From Psychrosphaera sp. B3R10 (GTDB lineage Bacteria > Pseudomonadota > Gammaproteobacteria > Enterobacterales > Alteromonadaceae): a stretch of DNA of 64,000 nt. The notes under the pieces are model-generated. The model made no database searches. It was given only the letters and a program-made list of their open reading frames with translations, and was not told the DNA's origin. The stretch is taken from positions 1 to 64,000 of the forward strand of contig NZ_JAHKQH010000014.1 of assembly GCF_018861025.1 (NCBI RefSeq), written 5' to 3'. Positions 35,658 through 43,883 of the stretch are shown here, one piece after another. Position 1 is the stretch's first letter, and the number at the start of each line of letters is the position of its first letter. Both the position numbers and the translations under genes were made by a program.

Positions 35658-38270
35658 TTAAGATAATGCGTCTTTTAACGCTTCTGATAGCGCTAATTGT
35701 TGTTCTTCATTCAACTTCTTATTGTCTGCAGTTGAAATTTTAAAGATGTCTTCAGCGCGTTCACCGATTGTGCTGATCTTTGCTGAATACACCATAATTT
35801 GATTGTCTTTAAATACAGTTGCAATTTTTGCAAGTAATCCCGGCGTATCCAAAGCCGTAATTTCCAACATATCGCGATAGTTACTTTTAGCATCCATAAA
35901 ACGAACACCGACTTTAATCTGAAATTGCTTAATTTGTCGTGGGACACGCTTATTGATTGTTGTTGCACAAACTTCGCCACTGATGATTTTAATCAATAAG
36001 TGTTTTATTTCATCGCGACGAAATTCAGAATCAATAACTGCATCGTCTTGATCTAAAACGATAAACGTATCTAGCAAATACCCATCTTTTGTATTCATAA
36101 CGTGCGCATCGGCGATGTTGACGTTTTTAGTATCAAACGCACTTACGATATTACTGAAAACACCGGCACGGTCTTTAGCATAGACAAAAACCTGAGTTCC
36201 GCCTCTTATGGGCCCTTCGCTAACCAGCACTAAAGGCTGTTTACTGCGATTTTTATGATTTAAAAGATGCTCGGTATGCCAGGCTATATTTCTAGGGGCA
36301 TGTCGAGAGAAATACAAAGTTCGAAATTGCTTCCAAATATGATGGACTTGCTCTTCGATAATGCCTTTGTCGGCCAATAGGGTTAACGCTTGTTCTTTAT
36401 GATCTTTGGCTGTTTCACGCATGTCTTTAGCGTTTTCTAAACCTTGACGTAGCGCCCGTTGAGTTGACAAATAAAGATCGGATAACAGTGAGTTTTTCCA
36501 GTCATTCCACAAGTTTGTATTCGTAGCGCGTACGTCGGCTACAGTTAAACAATATAGGTGATTTAAACGGGTTTCGTCTTTTACTTTTTTTGCAAAATCG
36601 GAAATGACGTCAGGGTCATAGATGTCATTTTTTTGGGCGGTTACCGACATCAGTAAGTGATTGTCCACTAACCAGGAAACTAGTCTTGTGTCTGATTTTG
36701 GCAATTTGTGTAGGTCACCAAAGTGGGTCGCGTCGATTGCTCCTAGTTCACTATGATCACCGCCGCGGCCTTTACCAATGTCGTGGAAAATACCGGCGAT
36801 ATATAGTAATTCTGGCTTATCTAACCGTTTGAAGATTGCACTACACAACGGAAACTCATTGTTGTATTGCGGCTGTGAAAAACGATACAGGTTTTTGACT
36901 AACCTATGTGTATGTTCATCAACGGTATAAGCGTGGAATAAATCGAATTGCATTTGGCCAACAATATGTCGCCAATTAGGCATATAGTAAGCTAATACGC
37001 TGTGTTTGAGCATTAACGTAAATGCATGACCCATAGAGTTAGGGTGTCGTAAAAACTCCATAAACGCATTTCGGCATTTTTCTAAGTCTTGCAAATCCCC
37101 CATCAAACGCCGGCGAACGCGTCGGAACAAGCGAATTGTGGCTGAGTGCAGTTTTTCTACCTGTGGGTTTTCTGCGATGTGAATAAACATCTTAAAAATG
37201 TTAGCTCGATAGAAAAATACGTCTTCGTGGCGCACTAACAAGGAACGTCCATGAATCGCAAAGTCATCATCAAGGACAATGACATCTCTAGTAACACCTA
37301 AAATTGAAGAGTTGAATCGTTGTAACAACATTGAATTTAACTCAGTTACGCGGCGCGCAACACGAAAGAAGCGTTTCATCATGCGTTCGACGGATGGTTT
37401 GCCATCGTCACCAAAACCCATTAACTCAGCAACTTGCGGTTGATAATCAAACAAGAGTCGATTTTCACTGCGTTTAGCAACGATGTGCAGAGCAAAGCGC
37501 ATTTGCCACAAGTAGTCTTGGCACTCCTGCATTTCTTGATATTCGTCTTGTAACAAATAGTCATGACCGACAAGTTCGGCGACACTTTGAGTATTGTAGT
37601 GCTTTTTTGCAACCCAAGAGATAGTTTGCAGGTCTCGCAAACAACCAGGATTGGCTTTTAGATTCGGTTCAAGGTTGTACGACGTTGAGTGATAGCGTGC
37701 ATGACGCTCTTCTTGTTCATCACGTTTTTTAATATAAAAGTCTTGGCTAGATAGAAATTTTGATTTATTTAATTCAACTTCAAGTTCCTCGAAGTTATGG
37801 TTGTTGCCGCAAATTAAACGACGTTCCATTAAGTTGGTTGCAATTGTTATATCGTCTTTGCCAATATCTATTGCTTCTTTTATGGTTCTTACCGCATGAC
37901 CAACATCAAATTTTAGGTCCCAAAGTGTCGTTAAAAATAAACTTATTTTTTCTTGTACAGCGGGCTTGATTGTTTTTTTGCTTAATAATAATAAATCTAT
38001 ATCTGACTCTGGGTGTAACTCACCACGACCATAACCACCAACAGCAAGTAAACTGATGTCTTCCTCGACATGAAGGTCACTAAGTTGCCACACATTAAGT
38101 AGGATAAAATCAACAAAGTCAGAACGTGCGTTAACTAATCTACGAACCGTCATTAACCCAAAATTCTCACGACTCCAATCACCGAACTCCTTCAGGCGAG
38201 TTTTATACTCAAGCAGTTGAAACGGCACTGGTAGTGGTGACAGTAATTCATTCGGGATCTGTATATTCAC
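35658..38270 (-). CDS. glnD: Bifunctional uridylyltransferase/uridylyl-removing enzyme
   Basis: GlnD uridylylates and deuridylylates the PII proteins in response to glutamine. The 870 residues show the nucleotidyltransferase motif GGYGRGEL (78-85) with the metal-binding SDID (89-92), the HD phosphohydrolase motif HDIGKGRGGDHSELG in the middle, and two C-terminal ACT domains (about 690-770 and 795-865) that bind glutamine. All catalytic residues of both activities are visible. It lies between map and dapD, as in related genomes. Confidence 0.97.
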   Translation of the reverse strand: MNIQIPNELLSPLPVPFQLLEYKTRLKEFGDWSRENFGLMTVRRLVNARSDFVDFILLNVWQLSDLHVEEDISLLAVGGYGRGELHPESDIDLLLLSKKTIKPAVQEKISLFLTTLWDLKFDVGHAVRTIKEAIDIGKDDITIATNLMERRLICGNNHNFEELEVELNKSKFLSSQDFYIKKRDEQEERHARYHSTSYNLEPNLKANPGCLRDLQTISWVAKKHYNTQSVAELVGHDYLLQDEYQEMQECQDYLWQMRFALHIVAKRSENRLLFDYQPQVAELMGFGDDGKPSVERMMKRFFRVARRVTELNSMLLQRFNSSILGVTRDVIVLDDDFAIHGRSLLVRHEDVFFYRANIFKMFIHIAENPQVEKLHSATIRLFRRVRRRLMGDLQDLEKCRNAFMEFLRHPNSMGHAFTLMLKHSVLAYYMPNWRHIVGQMQFDLFHAYTVDEHTHRLVKNLYRFSQPQYNNEFPLCSAIFKRLDKPELLYIAGIFHDIGKGRGGDHSELGAIDATHFGDLHKLPKSDTRLVSWLVDNHLLMSVTAQKNDIYDPDVISDFAKKVKDETRLNHLYCLTVADVRATNTNLWNDWKNSLLSDLYLSTQRALRQGLENAKDMRETAKDHKEQALTLLADKGIIEEQVHHIWKQFRTLYFSRHAPRNIAWHTEHLLNHKNRSKQPLVLVSEGPIRGGTQVFVYAKDRAGVFSNIVSAFDTKNVNIADAHVMNTKDGYLLDTFIVLDQDDAVIDSEFRRDEIKHLLIKIISGEVCATTINKRVPRQIKQFQIKVGVRFMDAKSNYRDMLEITALDTPGLLAKIATVFKDNQIMVYSAKISTIGERAEDIFKISTADNKKLNEEQQLALSEALKDALS

Positions 38271-38338
38271 GTTTTCGCCTTTTAGGATCGAAAGCGGCTT
38301 GCGCCGCCGGGGTTATAGTCTAGTCATGGTAAAACTAC

Positions 38339-39130
38339 TTAGTGTGTAATGATCCGAGGGAAGTCTTCATCATTTCTCAATGTGAGAACTTCAACGCCAT
38401 TTTCAGTCACAAGTAATGTATGTTCCCATTGTGCCGATAATTTTCTATCTTTTGTGACTGCCGTCCATTGATCTTTAAGCACTTTTAACTTGTGTGTTCC
38501 GGCATTAATCATTGGCTCTATAGTAAAACACATGCCAGCCTTAAGTTCTTCGCCTGTTCCAGCCCGGCCGTAGTGCACTACTTGAGGCTCTTCATGGAAT
38601 CCTTCGCCAATGCCGTGACCACAAAAATCGCGGACTACCGAATATGAATGTTTCTCTGCATGGTTTTGAATGACCTCACCGATATCGCCTAAACGACAAC
38701 CTGGTTTAACTAACTCAATGGCTTTATAAAGGCATTCTTGGGTAACAATCGCTAATCGTTTCGCCATGATGTTTTCTTTTCCGACAAAAAACATTTTTGA
38801 CGTATCGCCATGCACACCATCCTTAATTACAGTTACGTCAATATTGACACTGTCGCCATCTTTTAGTGGCTTGTCATCCGGTATGCCATGACAAATAACA
38901 TGGTTTATTGATGTACAGATACTTTTAGGGAACGGAGGGTGACCATAATTTAATGGTGCAGGGATACAACCTTGCACGTCAACAATATAATTGTGGCAAA
39001 TGGTATTGAGCTCATCCGTTGTAACGCCAACTTTTACATGTTCACCGATCATTTCCAATACTTCGGCAGCTAAACGGCCTGCAACTCGCATTTTCTCTAT
39101 TAGTTCAGGTGTTTTAATTATTGCAGCCAT
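38339..39130 (-). CDS. map: Type I methionine aminopeptidase (canonical copy)
   Basis: The 263-residue enzyme has the complete metal site: His in HVICHGIPDD, Asp in NIDVTVI, Asp in HGDTSKM, His in CGHGIGEGFHEEP, Glu in FTIEPMIN and Glu in QWEHTL. Location divergent from rpsB and upstream of glnD is the conserved one, so this is the housekeeping copy. The second copy (24814-25590) differs over much of its length. Confidence 0.96.
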   Translation of the reverse strand: MAAIIKTPELIEKMRVAGRLAAEVLEMIGEHVKVGVTTDELNTICHNYIVDVQGCIPAPLNYGHPPFPKSICTSINHVICHGIPDDKPLKDGDSVNIDVTVIKDGVHGDTSKMFFVGKENIMAKRLAIVTQECLYKAIELVKPGCRLGDIGEVIQNHAEKHSYSVVRDFCGHGIGEGFHEEPQVVHYGRAGTGEELKAGMCFTIEPMINAGTHKLKVLKDQWTAVTKDRKLSAQWEHTLLVTENGVEVLTLRNDEDFPRIITH

Positions 39131-39190
39131 AAAATCCTCTTATTATTTTCACAACCTAGATGTTAAAAAATATACAATATTTAACGGTAA

Positions 39191-39417
39191 TTGTTGTGTT
39201 TGATTACTCGGGTATGGTATAAAGCGCGCCTTATTTTTACAAAGGTTTTTTGAGTATTTACTTAAATCATTTTTGGATAAGTAAGTAAAACTAACATTAA
39301 TTTTAAATAACACACATATATCGACACATTCTCCGGGGTGCCAAAACGTTGAAAAACGGTGAGGTCGGATTGGAATGGGATATATGGAGGCCTAACCCCA
39401 TACAGAGGAAAATTAAA
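39191..39417 (+). promoter_or_regulatory. rpsB promoter and leader
   Basis: An extended -10 TGG-TATAAA (39215-39223) is followed by a GC-rich discriminator GCGCGCC, as expected for stringent control. The leader of about 190 bases contains a hairpin ATGGG/CCCAT (39375-39401) enclosing a GGAGG just before the true ribosome-binding site. In gammaproteobacteria S2 represses its own operon through the rpsB leader, so this structure is a good candidate for that site. Confidence 0.6.
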
Positions 39418-40140
39418 ATGGCAAACGTATCAATGCGTGACATGCTACAAGCTGGCGTACACTTCGGTCACCAAACTCGTTACTGGAACCCTAAAATGAA
39501 ACCTTTCATTTTTGGCGCTCGTAACAAAGTTCATATCATCAACTTAGAAAACACAGTTCCTATGTTCAACGATGCATTAGACTTCATCAAGTCTGTTTCT
39601 GCTCGTAAAGGTAAGATCTTGTTTGTTGGTACAAAGCGTGCAGCGAGCGAAGCTATCAAGGAAGCGGCTACTCTTAGCGACCAATACTACGTTAACCACC
39701 GTTGGTTAGGTGGTATGTTGACTAACTGGAAAACAGTTCGTCAATCTATCAAGCGTTTAAAAGACTTGGAAGCGCAATCTGAAGACGGAACGTTTGAAAA
39801 GCTTACTAAAAAAGAAGCTTTGATGCGTACACGCGAAATGGAAAAGCTAGAAAAAAGCTTAGGCGGAATTAAAAACATGGGCGGTTTGCCAGATGTGATC
39901 TTCATCATCGACGCAGACAACGAGCACATTGCTATCGCTGAAGCAAATAACCTAGGTATTCCTGTTGTTGCAGTAGTTGATACTAACTCTAACCCAGACA
40001 ACATCGATTTTGTTGTTCCAGGTAACGACGACGCTATCCGTGCAATTCAGTTATACACTTCAGCAGTTGCTGGCGCCATCAAAGAAGGTCGCTCAAACAA
40101 CTTAGAAGTTCAAGCTGAAGATTTCGTAGAAGCTGAATAA
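39418..40140 (+). CDS. rpsB: 30S ribosomal protein S2
   Basis: The 240 residues match S2 throughout ([72 protein letters not shown], each a family hallmark; the last is quoted in part as [18 protein letters not shown]). The frame is open upstream to 39349, but the ATG at 39418 with AGAGGA 8 bases before it is the true start. It is co-transcribed with tsf, 129 bases downstream. Confidence 0.97.
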   Translation: MANVSMRDMLQAGVHFGHQTRYWNPKMKPFIFGARNKVHIINLENTVPMFNDALDFIKSVSARKGKILFVGTKRAASEAIKEAATLSDQYYVNHRWLGGMLTNWKTVRQSIKRLKDLEAQSEDGTFEKLTKKEALMRTREMEKLEKSLGGIKNMGGLPDVIFIIDADNEHIAIAEANNLGIPVVAVVDTNSNPDNIDFVVPGNDDAIRAIQLYTSAVAGAIKEGRSNNLEVQAEDFVEAE

Positions 40141-40147
40141 TTGTCAT

Positions 40148-40207
40148 AAATCGTTTTTAACGATTTAATTTACGACAATAGTAAGGGGTCATAGTTTCTA
40201 TGGCCCC
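40148..40207 (+). promoter_or_regulatory. Two hairpins in the rpsB-tsf gap
   Basis: AAATCGTT/AACGATTT (40148-40166) and a strong 10-bp stem GGGGTCATAG/CTATGGCCCC (40185-40207) lie between rpsB and tsf. No T-run follows, so they more likely modulate mRNA stability or partial termination than stop transcription. Confidence 0.6.
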
Positions 40208-40269
40208 GATACCAGATTAAATGATGTCATTGCTCGCAAAAGCGATGACTAATACATGAGGACAGAATC

Positions 40270-41121
40270 ATGGCAGTAACTGCTGCATTAGTTAAAGAAC
40301 TTCGTGACCGCACAGCAGCGGGCATGATGGATTGTAAAAAAGCGTTAACTGAAACTAACGGTGATATTGAACTAGCAATTGAAAATATGCGCAAAAATGG
40401 CCAAGCGAAAGCGGCTAAAAAAGCGGGTAACATTGCTGCTGAAGGTACAATTGTCATTAAACAAGCAAACGGCACAGCTGTTCTTGTTGAAGTTAACTGT
40501 CAAACAGATTTCGTTGCAAAAGACACTGGCTTCTTAGCATTTGCTAACGAAGTTGCTGAAGCTGCAATCGCTTCTACAATGACTATCGACGAGTTAAAAG
40601 CTAAATTTGAAGAAGCTCGTGTAACGCTAGTGACTAAAATTGGTGAAAACATCAATGTACGTCGTCTTCAATACATCCAAGGTGCTGCATTAGCAGAATA
40701 CCGTCACGGTGAGAAGATTGGTGTTGTTGTCGCTGGTGAAGCAGACGCAGAAACTCTTAAGCACATTGCTATGCACGTCGCTGCAAGCAAGCCTGAGTTT
40801 GTTAATCCATCTGACGTACCTGCTGAAGTTGTTGAGAAAGAAAAAGCGATCCAAATTGAAATCGCAATGAATGAAGGCAAGCCTGCTGAAATCGCTGAAA
40901 AGATGGTTTTAGGCCGCATGAAGAAGTTTACTGGTGAGGTTTCTCTTACTGGCCAAGCATTCATCATGGAACCTAAGAAAACTGTTGGCGATATTCTTAA
41001 AGAGAAAGGCGCTACTGTTTCTTCATTCGTTCGTTTAGAAGTTGGTGAAGGCATTGAGAAGAAAGAAGAAGATTTCGCATCAGAAGTTGCTGCGCAAATT
41101 GAAGCTGCTAAAAAAGCTTAA
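40270..41121 (+). CDS. tsf: Translation elongation factor Ts
   Basis: EF-Ts recycles EF-Tu by nucleotide exchange. The 283 residues include the N-terminal UBA-like domain ([16 protein letters not shown]), the TDFVAKD core motif and the C-terminal domains; length equals E. coli. The ATG at 40270 is preceded by a GAGGACAG region. It is the second gene of the rpsB-tsf operon. Confidence 0.97.
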   Translation: MAVTAALVKELRDRTAAGMMDCKKALTETNGDIELAIENMRKNGQAKAAKKAGNIAAEGTIVIKQANGTAVLVEVNCQTDFVAKDTGFLAFANEVAEAAIASTMTIDELKAKFEEARVTLVTKIGENINVRRLQYIQGAALAEYRHGEKIGVVVAGEADAETLKHIAMHVAASKPEFVNPSDVPAEVVEKEKAIQIEIAMNEGKPAEIAEKMVLGRMKKFTGEVSLTGQAFIMEPKKTVGDILKEKGATVSSFVRLEVGEGIEKKEEDFASEVAAQIEAAKKA

Positions 41122-41137
41122 TTCTACTTTATCTTAG

Positions 41138-41167
41138 AAAAAACCGCGGTTGTCCGCGGTTTTTTTA
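41138..41167. terminator. Terminator after tsf
   Basis: A perfect stem AAAAAACCGCGG/CCGCGGTTTTTT with a TTGT loop lies 16 bases after the tsf stop and 17 before the end of the convergent lipoprotein gene, so it can serve both. Confidence 0.93.
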
Positions 41168-41183
41168 TGTCTGAAATTTGAGA

Positions 41184-42011
41184 TTAATTAATTTCAATAT
41201 GCGAGGTTACTTTACTCGCTCGTTTCTCACTACCACTTGAAGTCGAGTTATGCTCGTGTTCATTGGTTTGCGCTGGGATAAGGGCAGACTGTTCCTGATC
41301 TTGTCCATATAACGGATGGTAACTGCCTTTGGGTATGGTATTAAATACCCTTGAATTGACCTTATTGGCTAATGGCAGATAGTCTGTTGTACTTGTATTT
41401 ATCGCAGTAATAATTAGATTGAATAAAAAGCTGTCAGAATCCCCACTGGTATTTTCAACAACAACATCATTTTGCTGCCAGAGTGTTTCACCTGAGTTAG
41501 TTGAAACAAGTTGGAATTTGGCACCAACAGCGACATTTCCTCCAGCAATATAATAAGACGTATTCCAATGACTAATATCCACAAACAATACCGCATCGGC
41601 GCCAAACAGCTGCTGATATTTATAAAGTGGAATTGCTGAAAGCTGTGCGCCGTCAATAATACCTTCATTAGCGAACACAGATTCGACGTACGGCACTGAC
41701 AATACATAGTAACCCGCTTCGGCGAGTGGCAACGCTAAAGTTGCTGAGTAGAGTTGTGCTGCGTCTGCGGCGGTTGTTGTATTGCGAGCAGGCAACACCA
41801 ATATGGACTTTATTTTTTCCTGATACATATTTGGGTACGCCTGCAATTTGCTATAACCCGAAGTAGTTTGGCAAGCTTGCAATACAAGTAAACATGCAAT
41901 TATGGAAGCGGCTGATATAAACTTTTTTGCCATTTGCAGATATACGGTTTGGTTAATGGCCTGATGACATATTGAACTTTTCACATTGTTAATAGTTATT
42001 TTGTTCGCCAT
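41184..42011 (-). CDS. DUF799 (GNA1162-like) lipoprotein
   Basis: The protein belongs to the DUF799/GNA1162 family of outer-membrane lipoproteins related to TolB-N/CsgG-associated folds. The lipobox is LQAC within [21 protein letters not shown]. Two starts are possible. The ATG at 42011 has GAGG 7 bases upstream and overlaps the preceding stop (TAATG), which gives 275 residues but an unusually long 26-residue extension before the signal. The ATG at 41933 gives a textbook lipoprotein signal but has a poor ribosome-binding site. It is last in a four-gene operon with a CsgG-like protein. The tail is Ser/Glu/His-rich and low in complexity. Confidence 0.8.
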   Translation of the reverse strand: MANKITINNVKSSICHQAINQTVYLQMAKKFISAASIIACLLVLQACQTTSGYSKLQAYPNMYQEKIKSILVLPARNTTTAADAAQLYSATLALPLAEAGYYVLSVPYVESVFANEGIIDGAQLSAIPLYKYQQLFGADAVLFVDISHWNTSYYIAGGNVAVGAKFQLVSTNSGETLWQQNDVVVENTSGDSDSFLFNLIITAINTSTTDYLPLANKVNSRVFNTIPKGSYHPLYGQDQEQSALIPAQTNEHEHNSTSSGSEKRASKVTSHIEIN

Positions 42012-42358
42012 TATTCAACCTCGATAGTTAATAAAATCTTATCAACATAATATTGAGCCTCTGGAAAATATTGTTTTTCTAGAGTCAACAATTCGATGGC
42101 TCGACTTTTATTACCAAGTGATTGCTCCATTATGGCCAACTCAAATCGCACACCCGGCGGCACCGGCTTATTTTTGCTAGGTGCATTGTTGATTATACCT
42201 TCTAGCTCTGTTTTGTGGCGATTAAACGCATGACTGTCATCATTTTTGCGGTAGTCATAAAGGGTATTTTGGTAGTTTCCCCAGTAATACATCGTTTTGG
42301 CGGCGCAACCGGTTAGGGTTGTTACACAGACCAACAAGCATAAATAGGCTAATTTCAC
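42011..42358 (-). CDS. DUF4810 lipoprotein
   Basis: The 115-residue protein has a lipoprotein signal with lipobox TLTGC (Cys18) and the family hallmark MYYWGNYQNTLYDY at about 23-36. The rest looks like a TPR-type helical pair (FELAIMEQSLGNKSRAIELL). DUF4810 proteins commonly sit beside CsgG-like and DUF799 lipoproteins. It overlaps the gene before it by 4 bases and the DUF799 gene after it by 1 base, so the three are translationally coupled. Confidence 0.87.
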   Translation of the reverse strand: MKLAYLCLLVCVTTLTGCAAKTMYYWGNYQNTLYDYRKNDDSHAFNRHKTELEGIINNAPSKNKPVPPGVRFELAIMEQSLGNKSRAIELLTLEKQYFPEAQYYVDKILLTIEVE

Positions 42359-42669
42359 GGTATAATTACATCCACTGTTTGACCTTGTGTGACAAAAATA
42401 TTCTTGTTTATAACGAGTTTGCCATTACGCAGAACTTTAAGCTCGTGACTGCCTATGGCTATTGGAAACTTAGCGACAGTCTTTCCATTGAGTTCAAACG
42501 TTTTAGTTTTTGCATCAATGTTGGTAATGGTTTGCCCTAAAATAATAGTGGCACCAATAAAGTTACCTTCAAGCTGAACATAAGCTTGGTCAACAGGCTG
42601 ATTTGTGTATTGCACGCTGGTGCAGGCTGAAATGATAAACATAAAAGTAACGAGTATTAATTTCTTCAT
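42355..42669 (-). CDS. Small lipoprotein with PEGA-like domain
   Basis: The 104-residue protein has a signal with lipobox IISAC. The rest is beta-rich, with IGSHELKVLRNGKLVINKNIFV resembling the PEGA surface domain. The frame extends to 42768, but ATG at 42669 with AAGGA 8 bases upstream gives the correct signal. It is second in the operon, 128 bases after the CsgG-like gene. I cannot name it further. Confidence 0.75.
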   Translation of the reverse strand: MKKLILVTFMFIISACTSVQYTNQPVDQAYVQLEGNFIGATIILGQTITNIDAKTKTFELNGKTVAKFPIAIGSHELKVLRNGKLVINKNIFVTQGQTVDVIIP

Positions 42670-42797
42670 AAAAACTATCCTTATAACCAAATGAGTCGAT
42701 ATGTAATGGCTTTGTTTTGAAAACGTTTTTTTGGTGACTAACCCAGTGGCGTTTAAGCCTGTAATCACCTGGGTTAACCAAAAATAGTCTTGTTAAA

Positions 42798-43736
42798 TTA
42801 ACGTTCTCTAACTTGGTATTGAGTTAGAAGCGCCTCGTCAATTTTGCCATCGACCAAATCCACAAAGCTGATCTGACTTTCACCTTCTCCCGCATTAGTT
42901 GCGACTTTAACTGTCGCGATAATACGTCCAGGTAATTCGATTGATTGACCTGTCTGAGGATTAGTTACCGACTTTCCAGGTTGGTAGATTGATAACATTG
43001 TTCCTGGTGTTAGACCTTGATTTAAGCCACCTGCAATGATCAGTTGTTGGTCCTGAACGCCCAACACGTAACTCTTCCAAGGTTTGTCTAGTAGGTTGTT
43101 CATTATGTTTGCAACAAGTTTAGATATCGCCGCGGAAACGGCTTTGTCGTCTAGTGAGGTATTAAATGCAGCAACTTCACCAACGCCAAATACTTGATTT
43201 GCCTCCGACGTGGCTTCGCCTGTTGCTTCTTCGGAATAGATAATTTCAGATGTAGCGACATTCACTAGCCGAACATTGACAGTTGCACGGGCTTTTTGGA
43301 TTTTATTTCTTGAAAAAATACCCACTTCGCTGACCGTTTCCCTGCCAAATTCGGAAACAGAACCTAGCAATAAATATTCAGCTCCAATTAAACTGGCATC
43401 AAATTTATTGTTAGTTTCATTCTTCAATAGCTGTAAATCACTTCGTTCTAACAAGATAAACTTTCCGCTTTGAGTCAGCCTAGCATTTAGAATATCACTG
43501 GCTTGTTTACCTAAACGGTTGTTATTACCATCAACTAAAAAACCAGACTGGCGTTTTGATTCGTCAGAAAATCGACCTATAGCAACAATTCGTTTGAGGC
43601 CTTGCTCTGAACTTAACTTGGTTTTAGCAATTTGGTCGGGAACCGAAATGGGTTTGTTAATTTGCTCCTTGGTCGCACTGGTGCAGGCAGAAATTGTCAA
43701 AACCATAAATAATGAGGGTAATAAGTGTCTTTGCAT
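42798..43736 (-). CDS. CsgG/HfaB family lipoprotein
   Basis: The 312-residue protein has a lipobox ISAC and a CsgG-type domain (about 45-240: KRIVAIGRFSDES, LLLGSVSEFGRE, RATVNVRLVNVATSEIIYSEEATGEA quoted in part as NVRLVNVATSEIIYSE). CsgG proper forms the curli secretion pore, but relatives like this one occur with DUF4810 and DUF799 lipoproteins in non-curli clusters. No csgA, csgB or csgE-like gene is adjacent, so curli export is not supported. ATG at 43736 with AGGA 8 bases upstream is preferred over 43763. It heads the four-gene operon. Confidence 0.85.
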   Translation of the reverse strand: MQRHLLPSLFMVLTISACTSATKEQINKPISVPDQIAKTKLSSEQGLKRIVAIGRFSDESKRQSGFLVDGNNNRLGKQASDILNARLTQSGKFILLERSDLQLLKNETNNKFDASLIGAEYLLLGSVSEFGRETVSEVGIFSRNKIQKARATVNVRLVNVATSEIIYSEEATGEATSEANQVFGVGEVAAFNTSLDDKAVSAAISKLVANIMNNLLDKPWKSYVLGVQDQQLIIAGGLNQGLTPGTMLSIYQPGKSVTNPQTGQSIELPGRIIATVKVATNAGEGESQISFVDLVDGKIDEALLTQYQVRER

Positions 43737-43883
43737 AAATGTAATCCTTTGACATTGTGGCACGAAATGGTCAGTAAAAAATGTTAAGAAGTACCAGTCC
43801 GTGTGATTTCTTACTTTATGACAGACGTAAAATTAAAAGGTTCATTAATTTGTTTTCTACCGAATAAAATAAATTTCTTAATA

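Noticed and set aside
42669-42797. Terminator after the CsgG-like gene
   Set aside because: AACCCAG/CTGGGTT can pair, but the loop is over 20 bases and no T-run follows on the minus strand.
42798-43736. Curli secretion channel CsgG
   Set aside because: No curli subunit or accessory genes nearby; the neighbours are DUF4810 and DUF799 lipoproteins, so only the family name is used.
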